Shown here: one piece after another, positions 1 to 5,554 of the stretch
Layout: each line of letters opens with the position of its first letter
How positions within the stretch are numbered: position 1 is the first letter of the stretch
Assembly (NCBI GenBank): GCA_009923895.1
Contig: RFSP01000099.1
Coordinates: forward strand, 1 to 7,079
Length of the DNA stretch: 7,079 nt
Direction: 5' to 3'
Source: Betaproteobacteria bacterium
Lineage (GTDB): Bacteria > Pseudomonadota > Gammaproteobacteria > Burkholderiales > Burkholderiaceae_C
The notes under the pieces: generated by a model
Seen by the model: only the letters and a program-made list of their open reading frames with translations
What the model was told of the DNA's origin: nothing
Database searches by the model: none
Translations under genes and position numbers: made by a program

Positions 1-882
1 CGCTACATCGTGCCCGTGGCCGCGGGAGGCGGCAGTGATTTGGTGGGCCGCACGGTCACCGAGCGGTGGGGCAAGGTGTTGGGGCAAAGTTTTGTGGTGG
101 ACAACATCGGAGGCGGTGGGGGAGCCATCGCCTGCCAGGCAACCGCCAAGTCGGCGCCCGACGGCTACACCCTGATGCAGGGCTACGTGGCCACGCACGG
201 CACCAGCCCGGCCACCCGCAGCAAATTGCCCTATGACCCGCTAAAAGATTTCACGCCGGTGGGCATGATTGGGGCGACGCCCAATGTGCTGGTCGTGCCT
301 GCCAGCCTGCCGGTGAACACGCTCAAAGACTTCATTGCCTGGGCCAAGGCCAACCCAGGTCAGGCCAGCTACGGGTCGTCCGGTCAGGGGTCACTGACGC
401 ACTTGACGATGGAGCTGTTCAAACAAGCCTCGGGCACCTTTGCGGTCCACATTCCTTACCGGGGCATTGCGCCCGCATTTACCGACTTGTTGGCGGGACA
501 AACCCAGGCCATGTTCCCGGGCCTGGCCGCGGCTTTGCCCCACATTCGCTCCGGCCGTGCACGCCCTCTGGCGGTGACCGGTACCGCTCGACATCCTGCC
601 CTCAAGGAAGTGCCCACCCTGATCGAAGCAGGATTCAAAGGATTCGACGCCGTGCAGTGGTACGGGGTGGTGGGCCCTTCCGGCATGCCACCCGCTGTGG
701 TCAAGCACCTCAATGAGACCCTCGCCACCGTGTTACAGGGCCCTGACCTGCGCGAGAAATTGTCCGCCGAAGCTCTGGAGCCGGCGGTCATGACCCCCGA
801 ACAATTTGCACAATACATCCGTGCCGACATTGCCCGCTGGACCCGTGTGGCCCGCGAGCGGCACATTGACCTGGACGCCTAA
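1..882 (+). CDS. Bug/TctC-family periplasmic solute-binding protein (5' partial)
   Basis: This is the 3' part of a tripartite tricarboxylate transporter substrate receptor (Bug family), a periplasmic protein that binds small carboxylates or similar organic ligands. The frame is open from base 1 (reading RYIV-PVAAGGGSD), so the true start and the signal peptide lie upstream; the GTG at position 10 is an internal valine. There are 293 visible residues against a usual total of about 320-330. Family hallmarks are visible: the glycine-rich ligand loop AAGGGSD (residues 7-13), the VVDNIGGGGG turn with a following APDGYTL, LPYDPLKDFTPV, the IPYRG..PA..DLLAGQ segment, LAVT..R.P.LKEVPT and the C-terminal YGVVGPSGMP..VV..LN stretch. 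The usual GA.G after the N is replaced by a run of glycines. It ends 5 bases before the MmgE/PrpD gene, so the two are probably co-transcribed. Many Bug genes are orphans lacking TctA/TctB. The ligand cannot be read from sequence. Confidence 0.93.
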   Translation, partial: RYIVPVAAGGGSDLVGRTVTERWGKVLGQSFVVDNIGGGGGAIACQATAKSAPDGYTLMQGYVATHGTSPATRSKLPYDPLKDFTPVGMIGATPNVLVVPASLPVNTLKDFIAWAKANPGQASYGSSGQGSLTHLTMELFKQASGTFAVHIPYRGIAPAFTDLLAGQTQAMFPGLAAALPHIRSGRARPLAVTGTARHPALKEVPTLIEAGFKGFDAVQWYGVVGPSGMPPAVVKHLNETLATVLQGPDLREKLSAEALEPAVMTPEQFAQYIRADIARWTRVARERHIDLDA

Positions 883-887
883 TCACC

Positions 888-2270
888 ATGGCACGCAACA
901 CCACCGTTCAAGCCGACCTTCATGCCCCTCCCATCACCCGCACCCTCGCGGAGTTTGTGGCCCAACACCCCTCGCGCGGATGGAGTGACGCCGTCGACCA
1001 TGAGGCGCACCGCACCTTCCTGAATTGGTTGGGCTGCGCCGTGGGCGCGGCACACCATGAGTCCACGCAAGCGGCCTTGGCAGCCGTGCAGATGCTGCAA
1101 CCTGCACCCCAGGCCACCGTGCTGGGACGCAAGGAACGGGTGGACATGGCCAGCGCGGCCCTGGTCAATGGCATCGCCTCGCACACCTTCGATTTTGATG
1201 ACACGCACCTCAAGACCATCATCCATCCAGCCGGGCCCGTGGCCTCTGCGCTCTTGCCCCTGGCGGAGGTGACCGGGGCCAGCGGTCGGCAGCTCATCGA
1301 CGCCCTGGTGCTGGGCATTGATGTGTCGTGTCGCGTGGGCAATGTCATCTATCCTGACCATTACGACCGGGGTTGGCACATCACGGGGTCCACCGGCATG
1401 CTGGGGGCGGCTGCAGGATGTGCGCGATTGTTGGGCCTCAATGCCGACCAAACCGCCATGGCGCTGGGCATTGCAGCATCGCAACCGGTGGGGTTGCGCG
1501 AACAGTTTGGCACCATGAGCAAGCCCCTGCATCCGGGGGCGGCGGCCAGAACGGGCTTGATGGCGGCCCTCATGGCGCAAAAGGGCTTCACGGCCAGCCC
1601 TCGCGCGCTGGAGGCGCCGAGAGGGCTGTTGCAAGTGTTCTCCCCCAAGTTGGCTTGGCACGAAGCCACCGACGATCTCGGCAAGCGGTTTGAGATCAGC
1701 TTCAACACCTACAAACCCTTTGCTTGCGGCATCGTGGTGCACCCTGGCATCGATGCCTGCGTGCAGCTGCGCGAACAAGGGATACGCCCAGAAGACGTCG
1801 AGCGCATTGAGCTCAAAGTGCATTCATTGGTGCTCGAGCTGTGTGGCAAGAAGGAGCCGGCCGACGGCTTGGCGGCCAAGTTCAGCATTTACCATGCTTG
1901 TGCCGTGGGACTCATTTATGGTCGTGCCGCCGAGGGTGAGTTCAGCGACGAGGTGGTGACCAGCGAGGCCGTGGTGGCCTTGCGCCGAAAAGTGGTGGCC
2001 GAAGTCGACGAGCGCATCAACGAAGAGTCGGCCGATGTCACTGCAGTCCTTCGGGATGGTCGACGGATTCACCTCTTCATTGAACACGCCATCGGCTCGA
2101 CGCAAAAACCCATGAGCGATCAGGCTCTGGAAGCCAAGTTCCATGGGCAGGCCGATCCGGTCTTGGGGGCCGCCCATGCCACGGAGCTGTTGGCATGCGC
2201 TTGGTCTGTGGCCCAAGCCCCCGACGTGCGCCGCTTGGTGGGCTGTGCAGTGGCCAGTGCACAGGCCTGA
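888..2270 (+). CDS. MmgE/PrpD-family protein (putative dehydratase, decarboxylase or isomerase)
   Basis: This 460-residue cytoplasmic protein has the full length expected for the MmgE/PrpD family, which includes 2-methylcitrate dehydratase PrpD, cis-aconitate decarboxylase and iminodisuccinate epimerase. Family blocks appear in order: NGIASHTFDFDDTH (94-107), HPAGPVASALLPLAE (113-127), GWHITGSTGMLGAAAG (162-177), KPLHPGAAARTG (212-223), GFTASPRALE (233-242), YKPFACGIVVHPGIDA (275-290) and AKFSIYHACAVGLIYG near residue 330. By position, D102/D104, H113, H164, K212, K276 and H285 match active-site residues of cis-aconitate decarboxylase; this alignment is from memory. The ATG at 888 is 5 bases after the upstream stop and has no clear Shine-Dalgarno, suggesting translation coupled to the Bug gene. 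MmgE/PrpD genes beside Bug receptors are common in Burkholderiales and point to catabolism of an imported carboxylate. The exact reaction is unknown, and lack of neighbouring prpB/prpC argues against a true methylcitrate-cycle PrpD. Confidence 0.92.
   Translation: MARNTTVQADLHAPPITRTLAEFVAQHPSRGWSDAVDHEAHRTFLNWLGCAVGAAHHESTQAALAAVQMLQPAPQATVLGRKERVDMASAALVNGIASHTFDFDDTHLKTIIHPAGPVASALLPLAEVTGASGRQLIDALVLGIDVSCRVGNVIYPDHYDRGWHITGSTGMLGAAAGCARLLGLNADQTAMALGIAASQPVGLREQFGTMSKPLHPGAAARTGLMAALMAQKGFTASPRALEAPRGLLQVFSPKLAWHEATDDLGKRFEISFNTYKPFACGIVVHPGIDACVQLREQGIRPEDVERIELKVHSLVLELCGKKEPADGLAAKFSIYHACAVGLIYGRAAEGEFSDEVVTSEAVVALRRKVVAEVDERINEESADVTAVLRDGRRIHLFIEHAIGSTQKPMSDQALEAKFHGQADPVLGAAHATELLACAWSVAQAPDVRRLVGCAVASAQA
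2243..2264 (+). repeat. Perfect 7-bp inverted repeat at the 3' end of the MmgE/PrpD gene
   Basis: CTGTGCA (2243-2249) and TGCACAG (2258-2264) are exact reverse complements around an 8-base spacer, GTGGCCAG. After one G-G mismatch on each side, two more G-C pairs can form. The hairpin lies in the last codons of the gene and ends just before its TGA. No T-run follows, so it is not a classical intrinsic terminator. It might protect or slow the 3' end of the upstream mRNA, or be chance in GC-rich coding DNA. Confidence 0.35.
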
Positions 2271-2315
2271 GACCCCAGAACCTACGCGATTGCGTCAGAC
2301 CTTCACCCATCGACC

Positions 2316-2324
2316 TGCGACAAT
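2316..2324 (+). promoter_or_regulatory. Putative extended -10 promoter of argG, giving a leaderless or near-leaderless mRNA
   Basis: TGCGACAAT contains the extended -10 dinucleotide TG, one base, then GACAAT, which matches TATAAT at four of six positions. Placing its last T at -7 puts transcription start near 2331, one base before the argG ATG at 2332. No Shine-Dalgarno precedes that ATG, which fits a leaderless transcript. No good -35 lies at 16-18 bases; a TTGCGT at 2290-2295 is 23 bases away. Extended -10 promoters can work without a good -35. Inferred from sequence only. Confidence 0.45.
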
Positions 2325-2331
2325 TCAAGCC

Positions 2332-3669
2332 ATGAGCCAAAACATTTTGCAATCCCTGCCCGTCGGCGAACGCGTCGGCATCGCTTTTTCTGGGGGTCTT
2401 GACACCTCGGCTGCGGTGCATTGGATGCGCGCCAAAGGCGCCATTCCTTGCGCTTACACCGCCAACCTGGGCCAGCCCGACGAGAGCGACTATGAGGAGA
2501 TCCCCCGCAAGGCCAAAGCCTACGGCGCCGATATTGCTCGCCTGGTCGACTGCCGCGCGCAGCTGGTGGCCGAGGGCATTGCCGCCATCCAGTGCGGTGC
2601 CTTCCACATCACCACCGGTGGCGCCACCTACTTCAACACCACGCCGCTCGGCCGCGCCGTCACCGGCACCGCCTTGGTGGTGGCCATGCGTGAAGACGGC
2701 GTCAACATCTGGGGCGATGGCAGCACCTACAAGGGCAATGACATCGAACGCTTCTTCCGCTACGGCTTGCTGGCCAACCCCGCCCTGCGCATCTACAAGC
2801 CCTGGCTTGACCAGCGCTTCATTGACGAGCTGGGCGGCCGCAAGGAGATGAGCGAGTACCTCATTGCCAACGGCTTTGACTACAAGATGAGCGTGGAAAA
2901 AGCCTACTCCACCGATTCCAACATGCTTGGTGCCACCCACGAGGCCAAGGATCTGGAGTTTCTCAACAAAGGGCTGACCATCGTCAATCCCATCATGGGT
3001 GTGGCGTTCTGGCGAGACGATGTGGCTGTCAAGGCCGAGACCGTCAGCGTGCGCTTTGAAGAAGGCCACCCCGTGGCCCTCAACGGCCGCACCTTTGCCG
3101 ATGCCGTGGCCCTGTTTGAAGAGGCCAACCGCATTGGGGGGCGTCATGGTCTGGGCATGTGCGACCAGATTGAAAACCGCATCATCGAAGCCAAGAGCCG
3201 CGGCATTTACGAAGCCCCGGGCATGGCCTTGCTGCACATCGCTTACGAGCGCTTGGTGACGGGCATCCACAACGAAGACACCATTGAGCAGTACCGCACC
3301 AATGGTCGACGTCTGGGCAAGCTGCTGTACCACGGCCGCTGGTTTGACCCGCAAAGCCTCATGCTGCGCGAAACCGCCCAGCGTTGGGTGGCCCGTGCTG
3401 TCACAGGCGAGGTCACCTTGGAGCTGCGCCGCGGCAATGATTGGTCCATCGTCGACACCGTCAGCCCCAACCTCACCTACCACCCTGAGCGTCTGACCAT
3501 GGAAAAAGGCGAGGGCGCTTTCACGCCCGCCGACCGCATTGGTCAACTCACCATGCGCACGCTCGACATTCAAGACACGCGCGACAAGCTCGGCATTTAC
3601 ACGCAGACCGGTCTGCTGGGCTCCAGCAGTGACGGTGCTATTCCATTGCTCAGCCGTGACGACGGTTGA
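2332..3669 (+). CDS. argG: Argininosuccinate synthase
   Basis: This cytoplasmic enzyme joins citrulline and aspartate using ATP to make argininosuccinate, the penultimate step of arginine synthesis. The protein is 445 residues, matching the long E. coli-type ArgG (447) rather than the roughly 400-residue Bacillus type, and it looks very similar to the E. coli protein along its whole length. Visible motifs are the N-type ATP pyrophosphatase loop SGGLDTS (20-26), TANLGQPDE (43-51), CGAFHITTGG (88-97), TTPLGRAVTG (103-112), GDGSTYKGND (128-137), YSTDSN (192-197) and a C-terminal part with RLTMEKG and IGQLTMR. The frame extends upstream to a possible start at 2143 inside the MmgE gene, but the added 63 residues look like shadow translation, and homology begins exactly at the ATG at 2332. 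It probably has its own promoter in the 61-base gap upstream. The asparaginase gene begins 29 bases after the stop with no obvious terminator between, so read-through is plausible. Confidence 0.98.
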   Translation: MSQNILQSLPVGERVGIAFSGGLDTSAAVHWMRAKGAIPCAYTANLGQPDESDYEEIPRKAKAYGADIARLVDCRAQLVAEGIAAIQCGAFHITTGGATYFNTTPLGRAVTGTALVVAMREDGVNIWGDGSTYKGNDIERFFRYGLLANPALRIYKPWLDQRFIDELGGRKEMSEYLIANGFDYKMSVEKAYSTDSNMLGATHEAKDLEFLNKGLTIVNPIMGVAFWRDDVAVKAETVSVRFEEGHPVALNGRTFADAVALFEEANRIGGRHGLGMCDQIENRIIEAKSRGIYEAPGMALLHIAYERLVTGIHNEDTIEQYRTNGRRLGKLLYHGRWFDPQSLMLRETAQRWVARAVTGEVTLELRRGNDWSIVDTVSPNLTYHPERLTMEKGEGAFTPADRIGQLTMRTLDIQDTRDKLGIYTQTGLLGSSSDGAIPLLSRDDG

Positions 3670-3687
3670 TGGTGTGTGATTGACATC

Positions 3688-3696
3688 AGGTGGTGA
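3688..3696 (+). promoter_or_regulatory. Strong Shine-Dalgarno sequence setting the asparaginase start
   Basis: AGGTGGTGA differs by one base from the ideal AGGAGGTGA complement of the 16S rRNA tail. Its AGGTGG core ends 5 bases before the ATG at 3699. GTG codons at 3690 and 3693 lie inside this element, so ATG 3699 is preferred over them. It is the only convincing ribosome-binding site in the window; the other gene starts lack a purine-rich one or have it badly placed. Confidence 0.75.
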
Positions 3697-3698
3697 CC

Positions 3699-4655
3699 AT
3701 GAACGCAAACCCTTTGCTCGTTGAAGCGCTGCGTGGCGGCATCGTGGAGTCCTTGCACCGGGGAGCGGTGGCCATTGTGGACGCTGACGGTGCGGTGCAC
3801 ACAGCGCTGGGTGACATCGACCGGCCCATCTTTCCGCGTTCTGCCGTCAAGGTGCTGCAGGCGCTTCCGCTGGTGGCCAGCGGGGCCGAAACCGCCATGT
3901 CCATGCTCGCCAAGGCGGGCGTGGACTTTCAGTCTCTCGAGTGCGGCACGCAGTGGCCGTCGTATGACGGTGCCACCAAAGCGCTGGCCGCAGCACACCG
4001 CCAGCCCAATGGGTTGAACAACAACTGCTCGGGCAAACACTCGGGCTTTGTGTGCGTGGGCTGCATGATGGCGCAAGGGCGCGATGTGGCGGCTTTTGTC
4101 AAAGGCTATGTCCAGCCTGACCACCCCGTGATGCGCGAAGTCACCGCATCATTGCAAGCGGCCACGGGCTTCGACCTGTCGCGTGCAGCGCGCGGCACCG
4201 ACGGTTGTTCCATTCCCACCTATGCCATTCCCCTGCGCCATCTTGCGCATGCCTTTGCGCGCGTGGCCACCGGCGTGGGCCTCAGCAGCTCCCACGCCAG
4301 CGCCGCCAAACGCTTGCGCCAGGCGGTGGCCAAAGCCCCGTTCATGGTGGCCGGCACCGGCCGCATGGACACGCGTGTCATGGAGCGCTTTGGCGAGCGC
4401 GTGTTTTGCAAAGTGGGTGCCGAGGGTGTCTATTGCGCGGCATTGCCCGACTTGGGCTTGGGTGTGGCAATCAAAATGGACGACGGCAACAACGCACGCG
4501 CCTGTGAGGTGGCCTTTGCCGCTGTGCTGGAGCGTTTGCTGCCGCTCAGCGCCGAAGACGGCACGTTTTTGCGCAGCTTCAGCGATGCCACGCTCAAAAA
4601 CTGGAACGGCATCGAGGTGGGCCGGTTGAGAGCGGCGGCGTCACTCAGGGCTTGA
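3699..4655 (+). CDS. L-asparaginase, Rhizobium etli (ReAV)-type, lacking the second catalytic serine segment
   Basis: The family hydrolyses L-asparagine to aspartate and ammonia through two Ser-Lys pairs and a nearby metal site. The 318-residue product keeps the family start (RGGIVESLHRG, 12-22), the first pair in FPRSAVKVLQ (S48, K51), the metal-site motif NNNCSGKH (C110, K113), TDGCSIP (C170) and CKVGAEGV (K238). Between LPLVASGA (56-63) and ETAMSMLAKAG (64-74), however, the segment normally reading like CASHSGE, with the second catalytic serine (Ser80 in ReAV), is absent. Spacing from K51 to C110 is 59 residues against 84 in ReAV, a net loss of 25 residues, in frame. D224 replaces ReAV Cys249 (GRMDT), which I believe is common outside rhizobia. 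The frame is otherwise intact. The protein may be inactive, altered in function, or an assembly product. It follows argG by 29 bases and overlaps the DUF429 gene start. Family assignment is firm; activity is doubtful. Confidence 0.9.
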   Translation: MNANPLLVEALRGGIVESLHRGAVAIVDADGAVHTALGDIDRPIFPRSAVKVLQALPLVASGAETAMSMLAKAGVDFQSLECGTQWPSYDGATKALAAAHRQPNGLNNNCSGKHSGFVCVGCMMAQGRDVAAFVKGYVQPDHPVMREVTASLQAATGFDLSRAARGTDGCSIPTYAIPLRHLAHAFARVATGVGLSSSHASAAKRLRQAVAKAPFMVAGTGRMDTRVMERFGERVFCKVGAEGVYCAALPDLGLGVAIKMDDGNNARACEVAFAAVLERLLPLSAEDGTFLRSFSDATLKNWNGIEVGRLRAAASLRA

Positions 4656-5485
4656 AAGCAGACATCTCATCTCCCACTCCCCGCCTGCTGGGCGTGGACT
4701 TCACCAGCGCCCCCTCGCGCAAGAAGCCCATCACCGTGGCGCATGGGCGTTTGCAAGGTTCGGTGGTGCGTCTGGAGGGCATGGAGGAGCTGCCCACGGT
4801 CGAGGGCTTTGAATCTTTGCTGCGGCAAGCGGGCCCATGGCTCGGGGGCTTTGACTTCCCTTTTGGTTTGCCCCGAGCTTTTGTCGAGTCCCAACAATTG
4901 GGCCAGGATGCAGACACCGTCATTGCCGAGGTGCACCGACGTTGCCCACAGCGCATGGCATTTCGAGCCCTGGTGGACGCGTGGGGACAGGGTCGGCCGG
5001 CGGGGCAACGGCTGATCCACCGCGTGGCCGACCAGGCCATGGCCGGCATCAGTTCAACCAGCCCATTGCAAACGCGCTATGTGCCCGTGGGCTTCATGTA
5101 CTACGAGGGGTTCTCACGCCTGGTGAAGGCCCATGTGACGGCCCCAGCGCTGCGACAAGGCGACCCGCAACGTGTGGCGCTAGAAGCCTACCCGGGCTTG
5201 TTGGCGCACGAACTCATTGGCCACCGGTCATACAAAAACCATGAAGGCCCCGACCGATTGTTGGCCCGCAAAGACATGGTCGATGCATTAGAGCAGGGGC
5301 GCACGCGCTTGCAATTGCGCTTGAAGCTCACACACGCCCAGCGCGACGCTTTGGTGGACGACGCCAGCGGCGATCGCCTGGACGCAGCCCTGTGTTTGGT
5401 GCAGGCGGCTTGGGCAGCGACGCAGCCCAGACATGGGCTTCCTGAGAGCGTCGACCCCGTCGAGGGTTGGATACTGACGGCTTAA
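4652..5485 (+). CDS. DUF429-family protein, predicted RNase H-like fold
   Basis: This 277-residue protein matches the DUF429 family, whose function is not established and which is predicted to have an RNase H-like fold. Visible blocks are LLGVDFTSAPSRKKPI (12-27, first strand with D16), GGFDFPFGLPR (65-75, D68), YVPVGFMYYEG (143-153), ALEAYPGLLAHELIG (176-190, E178) and GDRLDAALCLVQAAW (240-254, D241/D244). The spread of acidic residues resembles the D-D-E-D metal-binding set of RNase H-like nucleases, but catalysis is not shown. No signal peptide or membrane segment is seen. The start is TTG at 4652: no ATG or GTG lies between it and the first conserved strand. That TTG shares bases with the asparaginase TGA (TTGA, 4652-4655), typical of coupled translation; an AGGG at 4647-4650 is probably too close to act as a normal ribosome site. 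A DNA helicase gene follows after 69 bases. Confidence 0.85.
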   Translation: MKADISSPTPRLLGVDFTSAPSRKKPITVAHGRLQGSVVRLEGMEELPTVEGFESLLRQAGPWLGGFDFPFGLPRAFVESQQLGQDADTVIAEVHRRCPQRMAFRALVDAWGQGRPAGQRLIHRVADQAMAGISSTSPLQTRYVPVGFMYYEGFSRLVKAHVTAPALRQGDPQRVALEAYPGLLAHELIGHRSYKNHEGPDRLLARKDMVDALEQGRTRLQLRLKLTHAQRDALVDDASGDRLDAALCLVQAAWAATQPRHGLPESVDPVEGWILTA

Positions 5486-5554
5486 GAACCGTCTCTTCAG
5501 GAGTGTGTCTCGCTGCGCGCGTGAGCAAGCCCACAACCCCTGCCACCTTGCACA

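Noticed and set aside
10..12. GTG at position 10 as the start of the Bug-family gene
   Set aside because: The frame is open to base 1 and the preceding residues continue the conserved strand before the AAGGGSD loop; a start there would also remove the signal peptide that these periplasmic proteins need.
879..1823. A 314-codon open frame on the - strand opposite the MmgE/PrpD gene
   Set aside because: Shadow of a well-supported gene, rich in G, H, A and R with no recognisable domain.
2284..2295. ACGC-GATT-GCGT mini-hairpin in the gap before argG
   Set aside because: A four-pair stem is too short to support any claim in a GC-rich genome.
2143..2331. Upstream extension of argG giving a 508-residue protein
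   Set aside because: The extra 63 residues overlap the MmgE/PrpD gene in another frame, are rich in W, P and R, and precede the point where E. coli ArgG similarity begins.
2077..3708. A 543-codon open frame on the - strand opposite argG
   Set aside because: argG on the + strand is unambiguous from homology; long antisense frames are expected opposite GC-rich genes with strong third-position bias, and the translation shows no family motif.
3680..3708. Perfect -35 hexamer TTGACA at 3680-3685 before the asparaginase gene
   Set aside because: The matching -10 position (about 3703-3708) falls inside the coding sequence and does not resemble TATAAT; a start there would remove the good Shine-Dalgarno and the ATG from the transcript.
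5486..5554. Possible terminator between the DUF429 and helicase genes (CTCGC and GTGAG arms around 5508-5524)
   Set aside because: The stem is only 5 pairs including a G-T wobble and is not followed by a T-run.
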